DNA of 64,000 bases from assembly GCA_001885315.1 (NCBI GenBank), contig MLPZ01000010.1, forward strand, positions 1 through 64,000. Direction: 5' to 3'. Made by a program: the position numbers and the translations under genes. The stretch is from Treponema sp. CETP13. Its GTDB lineage: Bacteria; Spirochaetota; Spirochaetia; Treponematales; Treponemataceae. Below, in pieces: positions 45,950 through 55,800 of this stretch. Position 1 is the stretch's first letter. Every line of letters begins with the position of its first letter. Under the pieces are notes generated by a model. The model saw nothing but the letters and a program-made list of their open reading frames with translations. It was not told the origin of the DNA and searched no databases.

Positions 45950-46813
45950 CTAGTTACTTATTCCTGTATACTTTTGACGATGCACTTCGTACATAAGAAT
46001 CCCAGCAGCAACAGAAACATTTAAACTATCTAGTTTTCCTACTGTAGGAATAGATACAATGGTATCACATTTTTCTTTTAATAATCTATGTATCCCAGTC
46101 CCTTCACTTCCCATAACTAGTGCTGTATTTTGAGCAAACTGGATTTTGGTTGTAGGTTCTCCTCCTGCATCCGCTCCGTATATCCAAAAATTCTTAGATT
46201 TTAATTTTTGAACTGCTCTCGTAAGATTTGGTACTATAGCTATAGGAATCCAAGCATTTGCTCCAGCACTTGACCGAGCAATTATTTCACCGTCTTTTGG
46301 ACTATTACTTTCCGGAACTACAAATAAATCAACACCTAATTGATCACAACTCCTTATTATGGCTCCAACATTATGAGGATCAGTAACAGAATCAAGTAAA
46401 ACTACTGTTATAGAGCTTGTAGTAGAAACTCCATTTTCGTTATCACAAAGCTTATCCAAATAAGTATCAAAATCAACCACATTGTTTTGCTTTTCTTGAA
46501 CCCCAGTAATTTTAAGAACAATTCCTCTATGATCCTGCGCTGTTGTATCTAAATTTATTACAAGTTCATCAAGTTGTTTGTTCTCAACTTTTTCACATGT
46601 AATGTTTGCATCTTTTGCCATAGCAAGTATTTTTTTTACTCGAGGCCCAATCTTACTATAATAAATAGTAAAGACAGCCAAATCTGTCTTTACTGCAATA
46701 GCTTTTCGCAATCGCTCTTCAATGGCATGGAAACCTGTAATTACAGTTGTATGCAAACTTTTAACACGAAGAGACTGACTTTCATTCATGCTATCAACAG
46801 TTTTTTTAGACAT
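45950..46813 (-). CDS. rlmB: SpoU/TrmH-family rRNA 2'-O-methyltransferase (RlmB-like)
   Basis: Probably methylates the ribose of a conserved guanosine in 23S rRNA using SAM. The 287-residue protein has an N-terminal substrate-binding domain (HTTVITGFHAIEERLR) and the knotted SPOUT domain with motif 1 DPHNVGAIIRSCDQLG, motif 2 LVMGSEGTGI and motif 3 IPTVGKLDSLNVSVAAGILMYE. The start directly abuts the stop of the YchJ-type gene (TAAATG), so the two are coupled. Assignment as RlmB rather than another SpoU member rests on architecture. Confidence 0.88.
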   Translation of the reverse strand: MSKKTVDSMNESQSLRVKSLHTTVITGFHAIEERLRKAIAVKTDLAVFTIYYSKIGPRVKKILAMAKDANITCEKVENKQLDELVINLDTTAQDHRGIVLKITGVQEKQNNVVDFDTYLDKLCDNENGVSTTSSITVVLLDSVTDPHNVGAIIRSCDQLGVDLFVVPESNSPKDGEIIARSSAGANAWIPIAIVPNLTRAVQKLKSKNFWIYGADAGGEPTTKIQFAQNTALVMGSEGTGIHRLLKEKCDTIVSIPTVGKLDSLNVSVAAGILMYEVHRQKYTGISN

Positions 46814-47320
46814 TTATCTACCACAACATTTTTTGTATTTTTTACCACTACCACAAGGGCAAGGATCATTACGACCGACTTTTTCACCTTCACGGACAAC
46901 AGTAGTAAGAATAAGCTCTCCTGTTTCATATAACCATTCGCCAGTTTTTTTTGTGAAGTAAGATCGCTCTTTGTGTACTTCTTTCATACCTTTTTTTGTA
47001 GTATAAACGGCTGTAAATTCTACGATACCCTCATCATCATCTACACCACCTTTTTCTGTACGTAAGATTGTTAAACCATGCCATGTAGATTCTTCTGCCC
47101 ATTTGCGAGTCTCTTCGACATCTATGTCGTTATTCCCCTCTTTAGGTTTTGTACAAGAATTTATAATAAAATCTACAGCATCTTTTTCGTATGATGAGTA
47201 GCGAGCACGCATTAAAGCTTCTGCAGTCGGGGCTTTAATTTTTCCAGTTATTATTGGTTCACAACACTCTGCATATTTTTTCCCAGAACCACAAGGGCAT
47301 AAATCAGTTTTAATAGCCAT
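46814..47320 (-). CDS. YchJ-family SEC-C motif protein
   Basis: 168 residues with two SEC-C zinc-binding motifs, [13 protein letters not shown] near the N-terminus and [13 protein letters not shown] at the end. They flank a YchJ central NTF2-like domain ([35 protein letters not shown]). The function of YchJ is not established. It is directly upstream of the rlmB-like gene in the same transcript. Confidence 0.93.
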   Translation of the reverse strand: MAIKTDLCPCGSGKKYAECCEPIITGKIKAPTAEALMRARYSSYEKDAVDFIINSCTKPKEGNNDIDVEETRKWAEESTWHGLTILRTEKGGVDDDEGIVEFTAVYTTKKGMKEVHKERSYFTKKTGEWLYETGELILTTVVREGEKVGRNDPCPCGSGKKYKKCCGR

Positions 47321-47423
47321 AATTTCTCCAAACAGTAATTAAATTGTACGTTACACATGCTTTAGTTTGCAAGATATTCAATTTAATTTTTTTTAGTATA
47401 GCGCAAAATAAATATATTGGCTA

Positions 47424-48893
47424 TTAGATTTTATCAGATGCTCCAGCTTCTACATATTTCTTTAGTTGTACTTGAGCTATTCTTGGATTAGTAATAACAG
47501 AAGGACCACCAATACAACCACCTTCACAGGCCATTACTTCTACAAGATTTGGAGAGTCTTCTTTATATGGAACTATTCCAGCTTTCATTTTGCCATACAT
47601 AGCAAGTTGCAACATTCCTTTTTTGTCGAGCCCATTAATAACTGCAGGACGAAGGATGGACTGATCATTCAATCTGACTTTTACAGCATTGGCAACACCA
47701 CCTGTGACAGCAAAATTTCGACCAGAAGCAGTTGGAATTATGTTCTCTGGTTCTGGTGTTGTTTCAGCTATTTCGATATTTTTTGCCATAAATAAAGCAC
47801 CCATCTCTTCGACAGAAAGTACATAATCTACTTTATCATCGTCCATGCCTTCTCGTCGTTTTGCAAGACAAGGGCCTATAAAGACAGTAATACAATCAGG
47901 ATCAGCTTTTTTTGCAAGTTCTGCAGTATAATGCATGGGTGTTTCTGTATCTGAAACACAATCGAGCAAATCAGGTACATGTTTTTGCACTGCTCTAACA
48001 TAGGCGGGACAACATGAAGTTGTCATTAGTTTATCACCTTTTTCCATACGTTCTTCAAACTCAACTGCTTCTTTATCAGCCGTTATATCTGCTCCAATTG
48101 CAACTTCCCAAACCCTATTAAAACCACATTCACTCAAGGCAGCTTCTAATTGCCCTGGGCGAGCTTTAAATTGAGCCGCAATAGAAGGAGCATATAAGGC
48201 ATGCACCTTTTTCTTACCTTCCATAATGTGTTTAAGAACATCAACCAACTGGCTTTTATCCATCATTGCTCCAAAAGGGCAATTACTCATACATTTACCA
48301 CAAAAAATACATTTGTGATAATCAATTGTTTCTTTTCCGTTTTCGTCCTTTGTAATTGCCCCTACAGGACATGCTTCTTCACAGGGAACAGGGATTCGAA
48401 TAATTGCAGTATATGGACAATTTTTCATACATAAACCACAGTTTATACATAAATCTTTGTTTATATGTGCTCGCCCATTTGTAATATCTATAGCATTTTT
48501 AGGACAGTTCATCTTGCACGGACGAGCAAGACAAGCTTGGCACGCGTCAGTAACAAGATACTGTGTTTTTACACAGGCATTACAAGCATCATCCAAAACA
48601 GTAAGAATAGGCCAAGTTGGTTTTTCCCTTTGTAGCGCTTCAGCAGCAAAAGATCCCAAAGACCTATTTATATCTGCTTCTTCAAGAGAAAATCCAAGCC
48701 GAGCTATTATGCGCATTCGAATAACCTCTCGGTCATGATAGATGCAACACCGTATTGGTTCTTTTCCATCAGGGAAAAGCAAACGTGGTAAAGCATCAAG
48801 CTCTTCAACTAATTTACCTTCGAGCTGAAGATTGGTCATATGGACTAAAATATCCCGTTTTAGATGTGCTGCATTATTATTAATATTAAGCAT
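47424..48893 (-). CDS. [FeFe] hydrogenase, group B type
   Basis: 489 residues. The N-terminal half carries an unusual cysteine-rich region (DDACNACVKT, DACQACLARPCKMNCPKNA) and two ferredoxin clusters (CINCGLCMKNCP, CIFCGKCMSNCP). The H-cluster domain has L1 TSCCPAY (about 290), L2 IGPCLAKR and L3 EVMACEGGCIGGPS. Both L1 cysteines are present, so catalysis of H2 production or uptake is possible. The TSCCPAY and CEGGC variants mark it as group B rather than the classical group A. It is the last gene of a probable five-gene hydrogen operon, and its electron partner is likely a ferredoxin. Confidence 0.88.
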   Translation of the reverse strand: MLNINNNAAHLKRDILVHMTNLQLEGKLVEELDALPRLLFPDGKEPIRCCIYHDREVIRMRIIARLGFSLEEADINRSLGSFAAEALQREKPTWPILTVLDDACNACVKTQYLVTDACQACLARPCKMNCPKNAIDITNGRAHINKDLCINCGLCMKNCPYTAIIRIPVPCEEACPVGAITKDENGKETIDYHKCIFCGKCMSNCPFGAMMDKSQLVDVLKHIMEGKKKVHALYAPSIAAQFKARPGQLEAALSECGFNRVWEVAIGADITADKEAVEFEERMEKGDKLMTTSCCPAYVRAVQKHVPDLLDCVSDTETPMHYTAELAKKADPDCITVFIGPCLAKRREGMDDDKVDYVLSVEEMGALFMAKNIEIAETTPEPENIIPTASGRNFAVTGGVANAVKVRLNDQSILRPAVINGLDKKGMLQLAMYGKMKAGIVPYKEDSPNLVEVMACEGGCIGGPSVITNPRIAQVQLKKYVEAGASDKI

Positions 48894-48905
48894 GTATTTC
48901 TCCGT

Positions 48906-49160
48906 TTATTTTGCCAGTTTTTCATATATTTTTTCGATAACTGTTTCTATTGTGGCATCAGAAACCAGTTCTTTATCTACTAGAACAAAAGGGGATTTAC
49001 CGTTCGACGCGTTTTTGCATTTGCCTAAACACATTACCCCTTCAATTTCTACCTTATCTTTTAAATCTGTAGGCAGCTTTTCCTCTAGGAGTAAGAGCTC
49101 AGAAGCCCCCATAACGTAGCAAGCTGTCCCTGTACAGATCGAAACTTTAATCTTTTTCAT
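48906..49160 (-). CDS. Thioredoxin-like [2Fe-2S] ferredoxin (NuoE-like)
   Basis: 84 residues with four cysteines in the NuoE/HydC-type arrangement: CTGTAC near the start and CLGKC in the second half (C-x4-C...C-x3-C). It is a small electron carrier domain seen beside [FeFe] hydrogenases. It lies between the phosphatase gene and the group B hydrogenase, 12 bases from the latter. Confidence 0.88.
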   Translation of the reverse strand: MKKIKVSICTGTACYVMGASELLLLEEKLPTDLKDKVEIEGVMCLGKCKNASNGKSPFVLVDKELVSDATIETVIEKIYEKLAK

Positions 49161-49189
49161 GCGTTTTCTCCTTGGTATCTTTTATTTTT

Positions 49190-50407
49190 TTAGTAATACG
49201 TTATGTATACTTCTTTTAGATATTTTTTTTCGAGTAATCCTGCTATTTTTTTAACTATATTTCGACGAATTTCTAATTCTACAGGCATATTTGGATCCTG
49301 ATGTGCTTCGTTTATTTTTGTTCCTACCATAAAATTTATCCTATCGCAATCTAACAAAATATCAAACATTTTGGTAGCAGCATTTATATGTTTTGGGACA
49401 GCACATTCTCCATTTTCGAGAAGATTAGAAACAGCCCCGAGTGTAATAATTCCTTCTGTTATCATGTCAGAGCCTTCCATATAAGACACTGGCGGAATTT
49501 TCGGATCAAGATTCTTTAAATCAACAGTAATGGGTCTATTTAATTCACGAGAAATTATGTTCGCTGTCGTTCCTCCACAAACTATCTTACGCCCACCAAA
49601 CATAGAAAACGAACGCGCAAAATCAGTATCATTTTCTCTATGTAAGGGAGGCCCTGTCAAAACAAGCAAGTCACGAGGTTTTCTAAAATATATTACACAA
49701 CAAGTTATATCATCTTTTGCTTTGTAACCATCATGATATTCAGCTTTTTGAACTATTTTTCGTGCTAAATCTCGTGCACTAATCTGTGGGTTTTCATAAA
49801 TAGTATTTTCTATAAAAGTTTGAACATTTGCACTTCCCCAACCAAAAGGTAATTTTGGGGTTCCCATGCCTGCTTGAGTTACCCCATCAGAAAAGAATAT
49901 TAATCGATCCCCCGGCTTTGCCATATACTTTGAATATTGTAAAATAGCCTCTCGCTTTGGACCAGTCGCCTTATTTTTGCGCTGAATTGTAGAAAAATCT
50001 TTTATGGGCTCAACAACAGTCTGTTGTCTAATAATTACATACGGAGGATTATCATACTCCATGATACGTACAGCCGCGCTCGGTTCAATATCTACAAGTG
50101 TAAAAGTAGCATAGCTAATTCCACGTTTTTTGCAAACAGGCAATGTATTCATAATAACTTCGGCGGCTCTTTTAATAGGAATATCAGCTTCAATAAAACT
50201 TGTCGCCATCGTTGCTGTTAGAGTTGCAAGAACCCCTGCTTTTATGCCTGATCCTAAACCATCAGACAAAGTTGTTATAACACGACCATCAGCTGGATTT
50301 TTGCGAGATAAAAAATTGTCTCCATAAGCATGTTGATTATATTTACATACTTGATAGTGACCAACTTCTATAAAAGTTTCATCATCACCAGAATATGCTG
50401 TACTCAT
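49190..50407 (-). CDS. SpoIIE-type (PP2C) serine phosphatase of the hydrogenase sensor operon
   Basis: 405 residues. The N-terminal approximately 250 residues form a SpoIIE/RsbU-like PP2C domain with the metal-binding aspartates in TTLSDGLGSGIKAG, FFSDGVTQAG and KDDITCCVIYF. A C-terminal region of about 150 residues of unknown role follows (SMFGGRKIVCGGTTANIIS, then EVYITYY). Its start overlaps the end of the group C hydrogenase gene by 4 bases, so the two are translated together. The likely output is dephosphorylation of a partner-switching or stress regulator in response to H2 or redox state (inference). Confidence 0.88.
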   Translation of the reverse strand: MSTAYSGDDETFIEVGHYQVCKYNQHAYGDNFLSRKNPADGRVITTLSDGLGSGIKAGVLATLTATMATSFIEADIPIKRAAEVIMNTLPVCKKRGISYATFTLVDIEPSAAVRIMEYDNPPYVIIRQQTVVEPIKDFSTIQRKNKATGPKREAILQYSKYMAKPGDRLIFFSDGVTQAGMGTPKLPFGWGSANVQTFIENTIYENPQISARDLARKIVQKAEYHDGYKAKDDITCCVIYFRKPRDLLVLTGPPLHRENDTDFARSFSMFGGRKIVCGGTTANIISRELNRPITVDLKNLDPKIPPVSYMEGSDMITEGIITLGAVSNLLENGECAVPKHINAATKMFDILLDCDRINFMVGTKINEAHQDPNMPVELEIRRNIVKKIAGLLEKKYLKEVYITYY

Positions 50408-52197
50408 TCAGCATCCTCATTATCATCATCACCCGAAAATGATTCGATAATCGATTCTAGCATGGATTCAGTTTCCGCTGCATTTTCACCAAGTAAAAAA
50501 GCTATTTTTTGAACCACTGACAAGTTTTTATCAATTACTTTATGAGCTTGATTTACAATTCTATCTCGTTGAATCTGAGGTGCAGTAACGTCTTGAATGA
50601 CTGATCCCGCAATTTCGCCTTTTTCGATAGCAAAAACAGTAACATGAAATATCTTCTTGCCATTATGTACTTCTCTCTCAATAACATCTGGGCCATTTTC
50701 TGTTAATACATCTGCATAAAATCGATGAAAATCTATAAGTTTTGTAACGTCCGCACTTTCAAGTCCCGGTTTTGCATCATACATTGCGAGTATATCTCGT
50801 CCCATAAGCTTTGCAAAATTATAGTTACATTCAACAACTTGCATTTTAGAATCACAAATAAGAACGCCACTTGGGATAGCTTTTATAAGACCGTTTGCTT
50901 TTTTTTGTGCCAATTTTCGCATATACGAAACACACATATTCTTTTCGGCATTCCCAGCAAGTATTGCTTTTGCAAAATCACGACAAGTATCGTATCCACA
51001 ACAAGAGCAATTAAGTTCATCTTCAACAGTATATTTACCAACAGACCTCAATGCACCTTGTATTTCTTCTTCACTATACTCTTCAACTGAGTCTGCAACA
51101 ACCGGCAAAGTCCCTGTCAAATCAACTTTGTCAGAAAGAACTTTATCAGAAAGAGTTTTCTCTGCTGATTCTGCATAATCTAGTAATTGTACACGTTTAA
51201 TGGCTGCAGATTTACCATTCCTTGTCCCAGGTCCATTTATACAACCACCAGGACAAGACAAAAGTTCTATAAAAAGAGGTCTCTTTAGTTCCTCCGGTTT
51301 TAATCCACCAAAAATGTCAGGGATAGAATCCAGACCAGTTACCGTCATAAAACGAGCATTAGATGACTTTATATAATTTTTAACAGAAGCAATCATTCCA
51401 CCATCAACAGGATACATACTTCCACCTGCAGCTCTAAAGGGAACAAACGAATATTCTTTATTATCTAAATCTTTAGTACTTGAATCTGCGTTTTTTTTAA
51501 GAAGTTGTGCCATAGCATTAGGAGTAATTTGTTTTTCTTCAAACCAGTCATGTAAATCATTAAAAGTTAATGCTACATCAATAGATCCCCATACATCTGC
51601 TTCTCGTTTTTTAGCAATACAAGGCCCAATAAACACTACCCCAATATCCTCACCATAGGTTTTATGTAAAAATCGAGAATGTGCAAGTAAAGGAGAAGAC
51701 CTGTCTGTTATATAATTAGCATAGTATGGGTATAATCGTTTTATATACTCTACAGCACTGGGGCACGCCGAAGACAAAAACAGTTTTTGTTCTATTTTAC
51801 CCGATTCAATACCTTGTAAATCTTCTGCTATTTGTGCAGATACAAGATCAGCTCCGATTGCAGTTTCGCTCACACCATAAAAACCTAGCTTTTTAAGAGC
51901 TGCACACAATTGCTCAGATGTAAATTCTGGAAATTCAGAAGCAAAAGAAGGCGCCAAAGAAACAAACACTTTTTCTTTTTGTTCTATCACTTGCAATGCA
52001 AGCGGTAAATCATTTCGAATGCGTTTTGCATGTGCCGGACAGTTTACTACACAGCGTCCACACATAACACAAAGCTCTGCAACTATCATTGCATGCCCTT
52101 GCTCTACTTTTATGGCATTTGCAGGACAATTTCGCACACATTTATAACAATCTTGGCACTCTGTCTGCTCTGTGTAGATCGGAGATACATATGTCAT
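50404..52197 (-). CDS. [FeFe] hydrogenase-like H2 sensor, group C (HydS type), with PAS domain
   Basis: 597 residues. Two N-terminal [4Fe-4S] motifs (CQDCYKCVRNCP, CVMCGRCVVNCP) precede the H-cluster domain with L1 SSACPSAVEY (about 141), L2 IGPCIAKKRE (about 187) and L3 LLSCPGGCINGPG (about 312). In L1 the proton-relay cysteine is replaced by Ala while the cluster ligand remains, a group C trait that fits sensing rather than turnover. A CSCCGYDTC iron-sulfur motif and a PAS domain (about 430-545, IPSGVLICDSKMQVVECNYNFAKLMG) follow. It overlaps both neighbours by 4 bases. Confidence 0.9.
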   Translation of the reverse strand: MTYVSPIYTEQTECQDCYKCVRNCPANAIKVEQGHAMIVAELCVMCGRCVVNCPAHAKRIRNDLPLALQVIEQKEKVFVSLAPSFASEFPEFTSEQLCAALKKLGFYGVSETAIGADLVSAQIAEDLQGIESGKIEQKLFLSSACPSAVEYIKRLYPYYANYITDRSSPLLAHSRFLHKTYGEDIGVVFIGPCIAKKREADVWGSIDVALTFNDLHDWFEEKQITPNAMAQLLKKNADSSTKDLDNKEYSFVPFRAAGGSMYPVDGGMIASVKNYIKSSNARFMTVTGLDSIPDIFGGLKPEELKRPLFIELLSCPGGCINGPGTRNGKSAAIKRVQLLDYAESAEKTLSDKVLSDKVDLTGTLPVVADSVEEYSEEEIQGALRSVGKYTVEDELNCSCCGYDTCRDFAKAILAGNAEKNMCVSYMRKLAQKKANGLIKAIPSGVLICDSKMQVVECNYNFAKLMGRDILAMYDAKPGLESADVTKLIDFHRFYADVLTENGPDVIEREVHNGKKIFHVTVFAIEKGEIAGSVIQDVTAPQIQRDRIVNQAHKVIDKNLSVVQKIAFLLGENAAETESMLESIIESFSGDDDNEDAE

Positions 52198-52439
52198 TTA
52201 TTAATTCCTAGTTCTCTTTCGAGTAGACCTTCTATCGTTTCTGGTAAAACATTAGAAAAAAATTTGTCGTTAATCTTTATGTTAGGACCAAGTTTACATT
52301 GCTCACTACATAAACTTCCTTTTACAACTACAGTGTCTGTTAAATTATTATTTTTTATAAATCTTTGAATTATTTCTGCGTTTTGCGAATTTCCTTTGCT
52401 ATAACAAGAACTTCCCATGCACACTGTAATTGTTGTCAT
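52194..52439 (-). CDS. Thioredoxin-like [2Fe-2S] ferredoxin, first gene of the hydrogenase operon
   Basis: 81 residues with CMGSSC and CSEQC motifs (C-x4-C...C-x3-C) of the NuoE-like [2Fe-2S] fold. It starts with GAGG upstream and overlaps the hydrogenase gene by 4 bases (ATGA type). It is probably the electron entry or exit partner of the group C protein. Confidence 0.88.
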   Translation of the reverse strand: MTTITVCMGSSCYSKGNSQNAEIIQRFIKNNNLTDTVVVKGSLCSEQCKLGPNIKINDKFFSNVLPETIEGLLERELGINK

Positions 52440-52454
52440 TCAATACCTCGGCAT

Positions 52455-52483
52455 ACTGTATAAAATTTTATCGATACTGTCAA
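52455..52483 (-). promoter_or_regulatory. Candidate promoter of the hydrogenase operon
   Basis: On the minus strand a consensus TTGACA (52478-52483), 17 bases, then TACAGT (52455-52460). The predicted start near 52448 would fall on the ribosome-binding site of the first gene, giving a very short leader, so either the -10 or the start needs testing. Confidence 0.4.
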
Positions 52484-52546
52484 TTGTAGCAGTTTTATTC
52501 CCAAACTGTCTTTACCAATACACATAAAATCACAATATTTCAATTT

Positions 52547-52834
52547 TTATGATTTGACGTTTTCAGTGAGTAGCTCTTTTTTCTCGTGTAAATCATTGTT
52601 TATGACATTTTTTTCGCAAAACTCGTCAATATACATTTGCTCAACTTTAAGCCTAGCCCAATTAGTTTTTCGCAAAAAAGTCAGGCTCGATTTAACACTT
52701 GGGTTAGAATAAAAACAATTTATTCTAACCAGCCGATTCATCTCTTTCCAACCTAACTTTTCAACTAGCTCGGTTACAATCTGCTTTAAAGTTATCCCAT
52801 ACAACGGATTGTTCGCTTGTTTAGTCTGTTTCAT
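52547..52834 (-). CDS. VF530-family small DNA-binding protein
   Basis: 95 residues matching the VF530/DUF2132 family: [42 protein letters not shown] and [11 protein letters not shown]. The family has a small helical fold reported to bind DNA. The C-terminal approximately 25 residues are an extra charged tail. Its start overlaps the 3' end of the giant Ig-repeat gene by 14 bases. The pairing of a cytoplasmic DNA-binding protein with a surface protein is unexplained. Confidence 0.9.
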   Translation of the reverse strand: MKQTKQANNPLYGITLKQIVTELVEKLGWKEMNRLVRINCFYSNPSVKSSLTFLRKTNWARLKVEQMYIDEFCEKNVINNDLHEKKELLTENVKS

Positions 52835-55800
52835 CTAGCCATTTACCAAACTCAATGTTCGTACCAAGATAACCAACAACAGGTTTTCCTTTAGAATCAA
52901 AGCCTAAGTTTACTTGCTTAAACTTATCACTTCCACCTTGAGCCGCTGTAATAGAAGGAACAGTCATGTATTCCCAAGCACCAGTTGTATAGTCATTATC
53001 ATCTACACCACCTTCTGTTACAGTTGCACTATTTGCATACGCAAGTTTTATTGCATCATGAGATCCGGTCTCTGTAGAATTATAATATGCAATATATGGA
53101 ATATCGCTACTATTAAGTTTAATCTGAGTCCAGTTACCAACACTTCCTGCCTGATCTACTGTGCAATCGAAAGAAGGAGCTGTTGCTGTTTTATAATCCT
53201 CAACACGCATGTATCTTAAATCACCATCATTAGCATCATATGCTGCTATATGTAGATTATCACTGCTGTCTATAGTCATAGATACATACTGGCCAACATA
53301 ATCAGGGAAATTAAGAAGAGAAGAAGTGGTCCAACCTTGATTTGTAGTAGGGGCACTTCCATCAACTGGACTCGTTGAATATGCCAATTTCAATTTTCCA
53401 GCTGACTGGTCATAGTACACAATTATTACAGTACTATCAGACGCAACTACCATAGCAAAATATTTAGAGGCACTAGAAACTGCAGTTTGCCGACCAGAAG
53501 TGTTTTCCTCGGATAGATTTGAATACCTAGTAACATAATCTGTAGTATCATAATTCAAAGTATTTGTCATAGAACTAGTTCCGACCCTAAAATCTCTAAA
53601 TATAATATTTTTATTAGTTGTATTAGCATCATAATACGCCATATATACTTGTGCTGTTGAATTTGCATTACCTGTAACTACCATTTGAGGATTCTGATAA
53701 CGTCCTATAAAAGTGCCATTCCCATAATCTACACTTTCAAGTGCTATAGCATTGTTATTTTCGTACTGACACCAATCCCCAGAGTAACCCGAGTAACCAA
53801 TTCCATCACCCCATCCATCACCTTCATCTTCAGCAAAACTGTCATAAATGAAAGCCATATGTCCTCCAGATCGATCATAAACTGTAACATGATAATAATC
53901 TCCATTATCGTCTTCTGCCATACCCATTCCTGACCAATTTGAAGCTCCAATCAAATATTCTATATCTGTAACCTTTTTTTGAGCTACATCATAGTATGCT
54001 CTTTGTGGCATATAAGACGTAGAATAGCTTGTAGAAAACGAGCTTAAAGAATTTACACCATTCAAATCTACATATCCAAATACAGGATTATCACCATCCA
54101 TCAACATATTTGGATAATATCCATTTGCTATTCCGGTATCCTTCATATCAAACATTCGTAAATAACGATCATCGGTTAACTGTATATTTTTAGTTTCATA
54201 TACATCAGGCTCTCTATTATACATTTGCTGATAATCAGTACTATTTGTTCCTGTTATTGTATAACTGCCCGCAGCACTATTGTCGTTTATATTATTGAGA
54301 GTTCGAATTCCATTTGTATATACATCCAAATAACCAGAATTAGAAATATTATTAGAAAAAGATATTTCGCTACTTGAAGTTGCTGTAGCATCAATGCCAG
54401 CATCAGTAAGGGTTTCTGTTAGTACATCTGTTGAGTTTGTAATATATACATCAGAATCTTCTAAGTTAAATCCACTAGCAGTTATAAAGTCTGTATCAGT
54501 TGCAGAACTATCATAAAGAACTGAATACTTTCCACTTGCGCTTCGTATATTGTTGTCTTTTAGACCACTATCACTACGATTAGTTGTGTGTATAGCTGTT
54601 ATATACGGTACAACATCAATTTGATACTTACTGGTATAATCATCAGCATCAGTATCCTCATCTGTGCTTGTATCAACTTCACCTGTTTGACCTGTTATCG
54701 GAACAAACGTGTTAGATGTATAATTAACAGTAGTACCATCGTCATCTAAGTCAGGCGTACCTTGATCAGTTGCTTCTACAGAAATAGCTATATCCGTATC
54801 TGCTACATTCGTGATTTTTGATGAATCAAAATATAATTTCCAATGTACAGTATGTCCGGTATCCTGCGAAGCATAATCTACCAAATCATCACCAGTTTTA
54901 TCCGAAGGAATATCCCCAAGATTAGCTGCTTCATATTCACTGTATGTTGCTTGTGTAATTTCACATGCCCAACCATTCGTATCAAAAGCTGTTAATTCAC
55001 TCCCAGAAGTCCAAGCCCCACTGTCATACGTTGCAATAGTCAAGTCTGCACCACTCTTAAAAGTTTCAATGCTTGCAGTAAGTCCAGATAACAAAGTATT
55101 ATCATGGGCAATACCCTCTATAACAATTTGTCCAGAAACTTTTGGATCTGTATCATATTCACCACTAGCATCTATAAATATTGTTTCAGGTAAATCTTCT
55201 GGTAATTCTATGTGACCATTATCAGTACTATTTTCGTACAATGAATTATCATCACTATCATTCCAATAGAACGGAATAATGACGTTTGTTGCTGCTGTTG
55301 CATCCCTTATTGCAACATCCATAATAATATTCATTGTTACATATTGACTATCTGTTCCAGATGTTGTTCCCGGTGTCGAATCCCACAATTTAAAACTGAA
55401 CTTTTGTAGATTTGCATCCACAATCTCATCACCTGTTCCAGTATCATCAGCACTCAAGAAATCTGCAACATCAAAATCTATTTCAGAAGTAAGAACGGTA
55501 TCATCTGTACTTCCAGATCCAAGCGATTCAACACCATCCACCTCATAATATGGATCATTCCAAACTAAACCAGAATCATAAGTTGAAACTGTATAATTGT
55601 ATTTTATAACTCCATTTCCACCAACAGTTTCTGGTTTAATAACGGTCTTACCTTTTATTGATAACAACGAGGTTGCTTCAGTACCATTTTGAATAGGGAA
55701 GGTTGCATTTGTTACTTTACTTCCAGAATCATAATAGCCATTTTCATACAAACCGCTCATAGAAACATATTCATTATCATCCGAATCTGTAACAGAGCCA

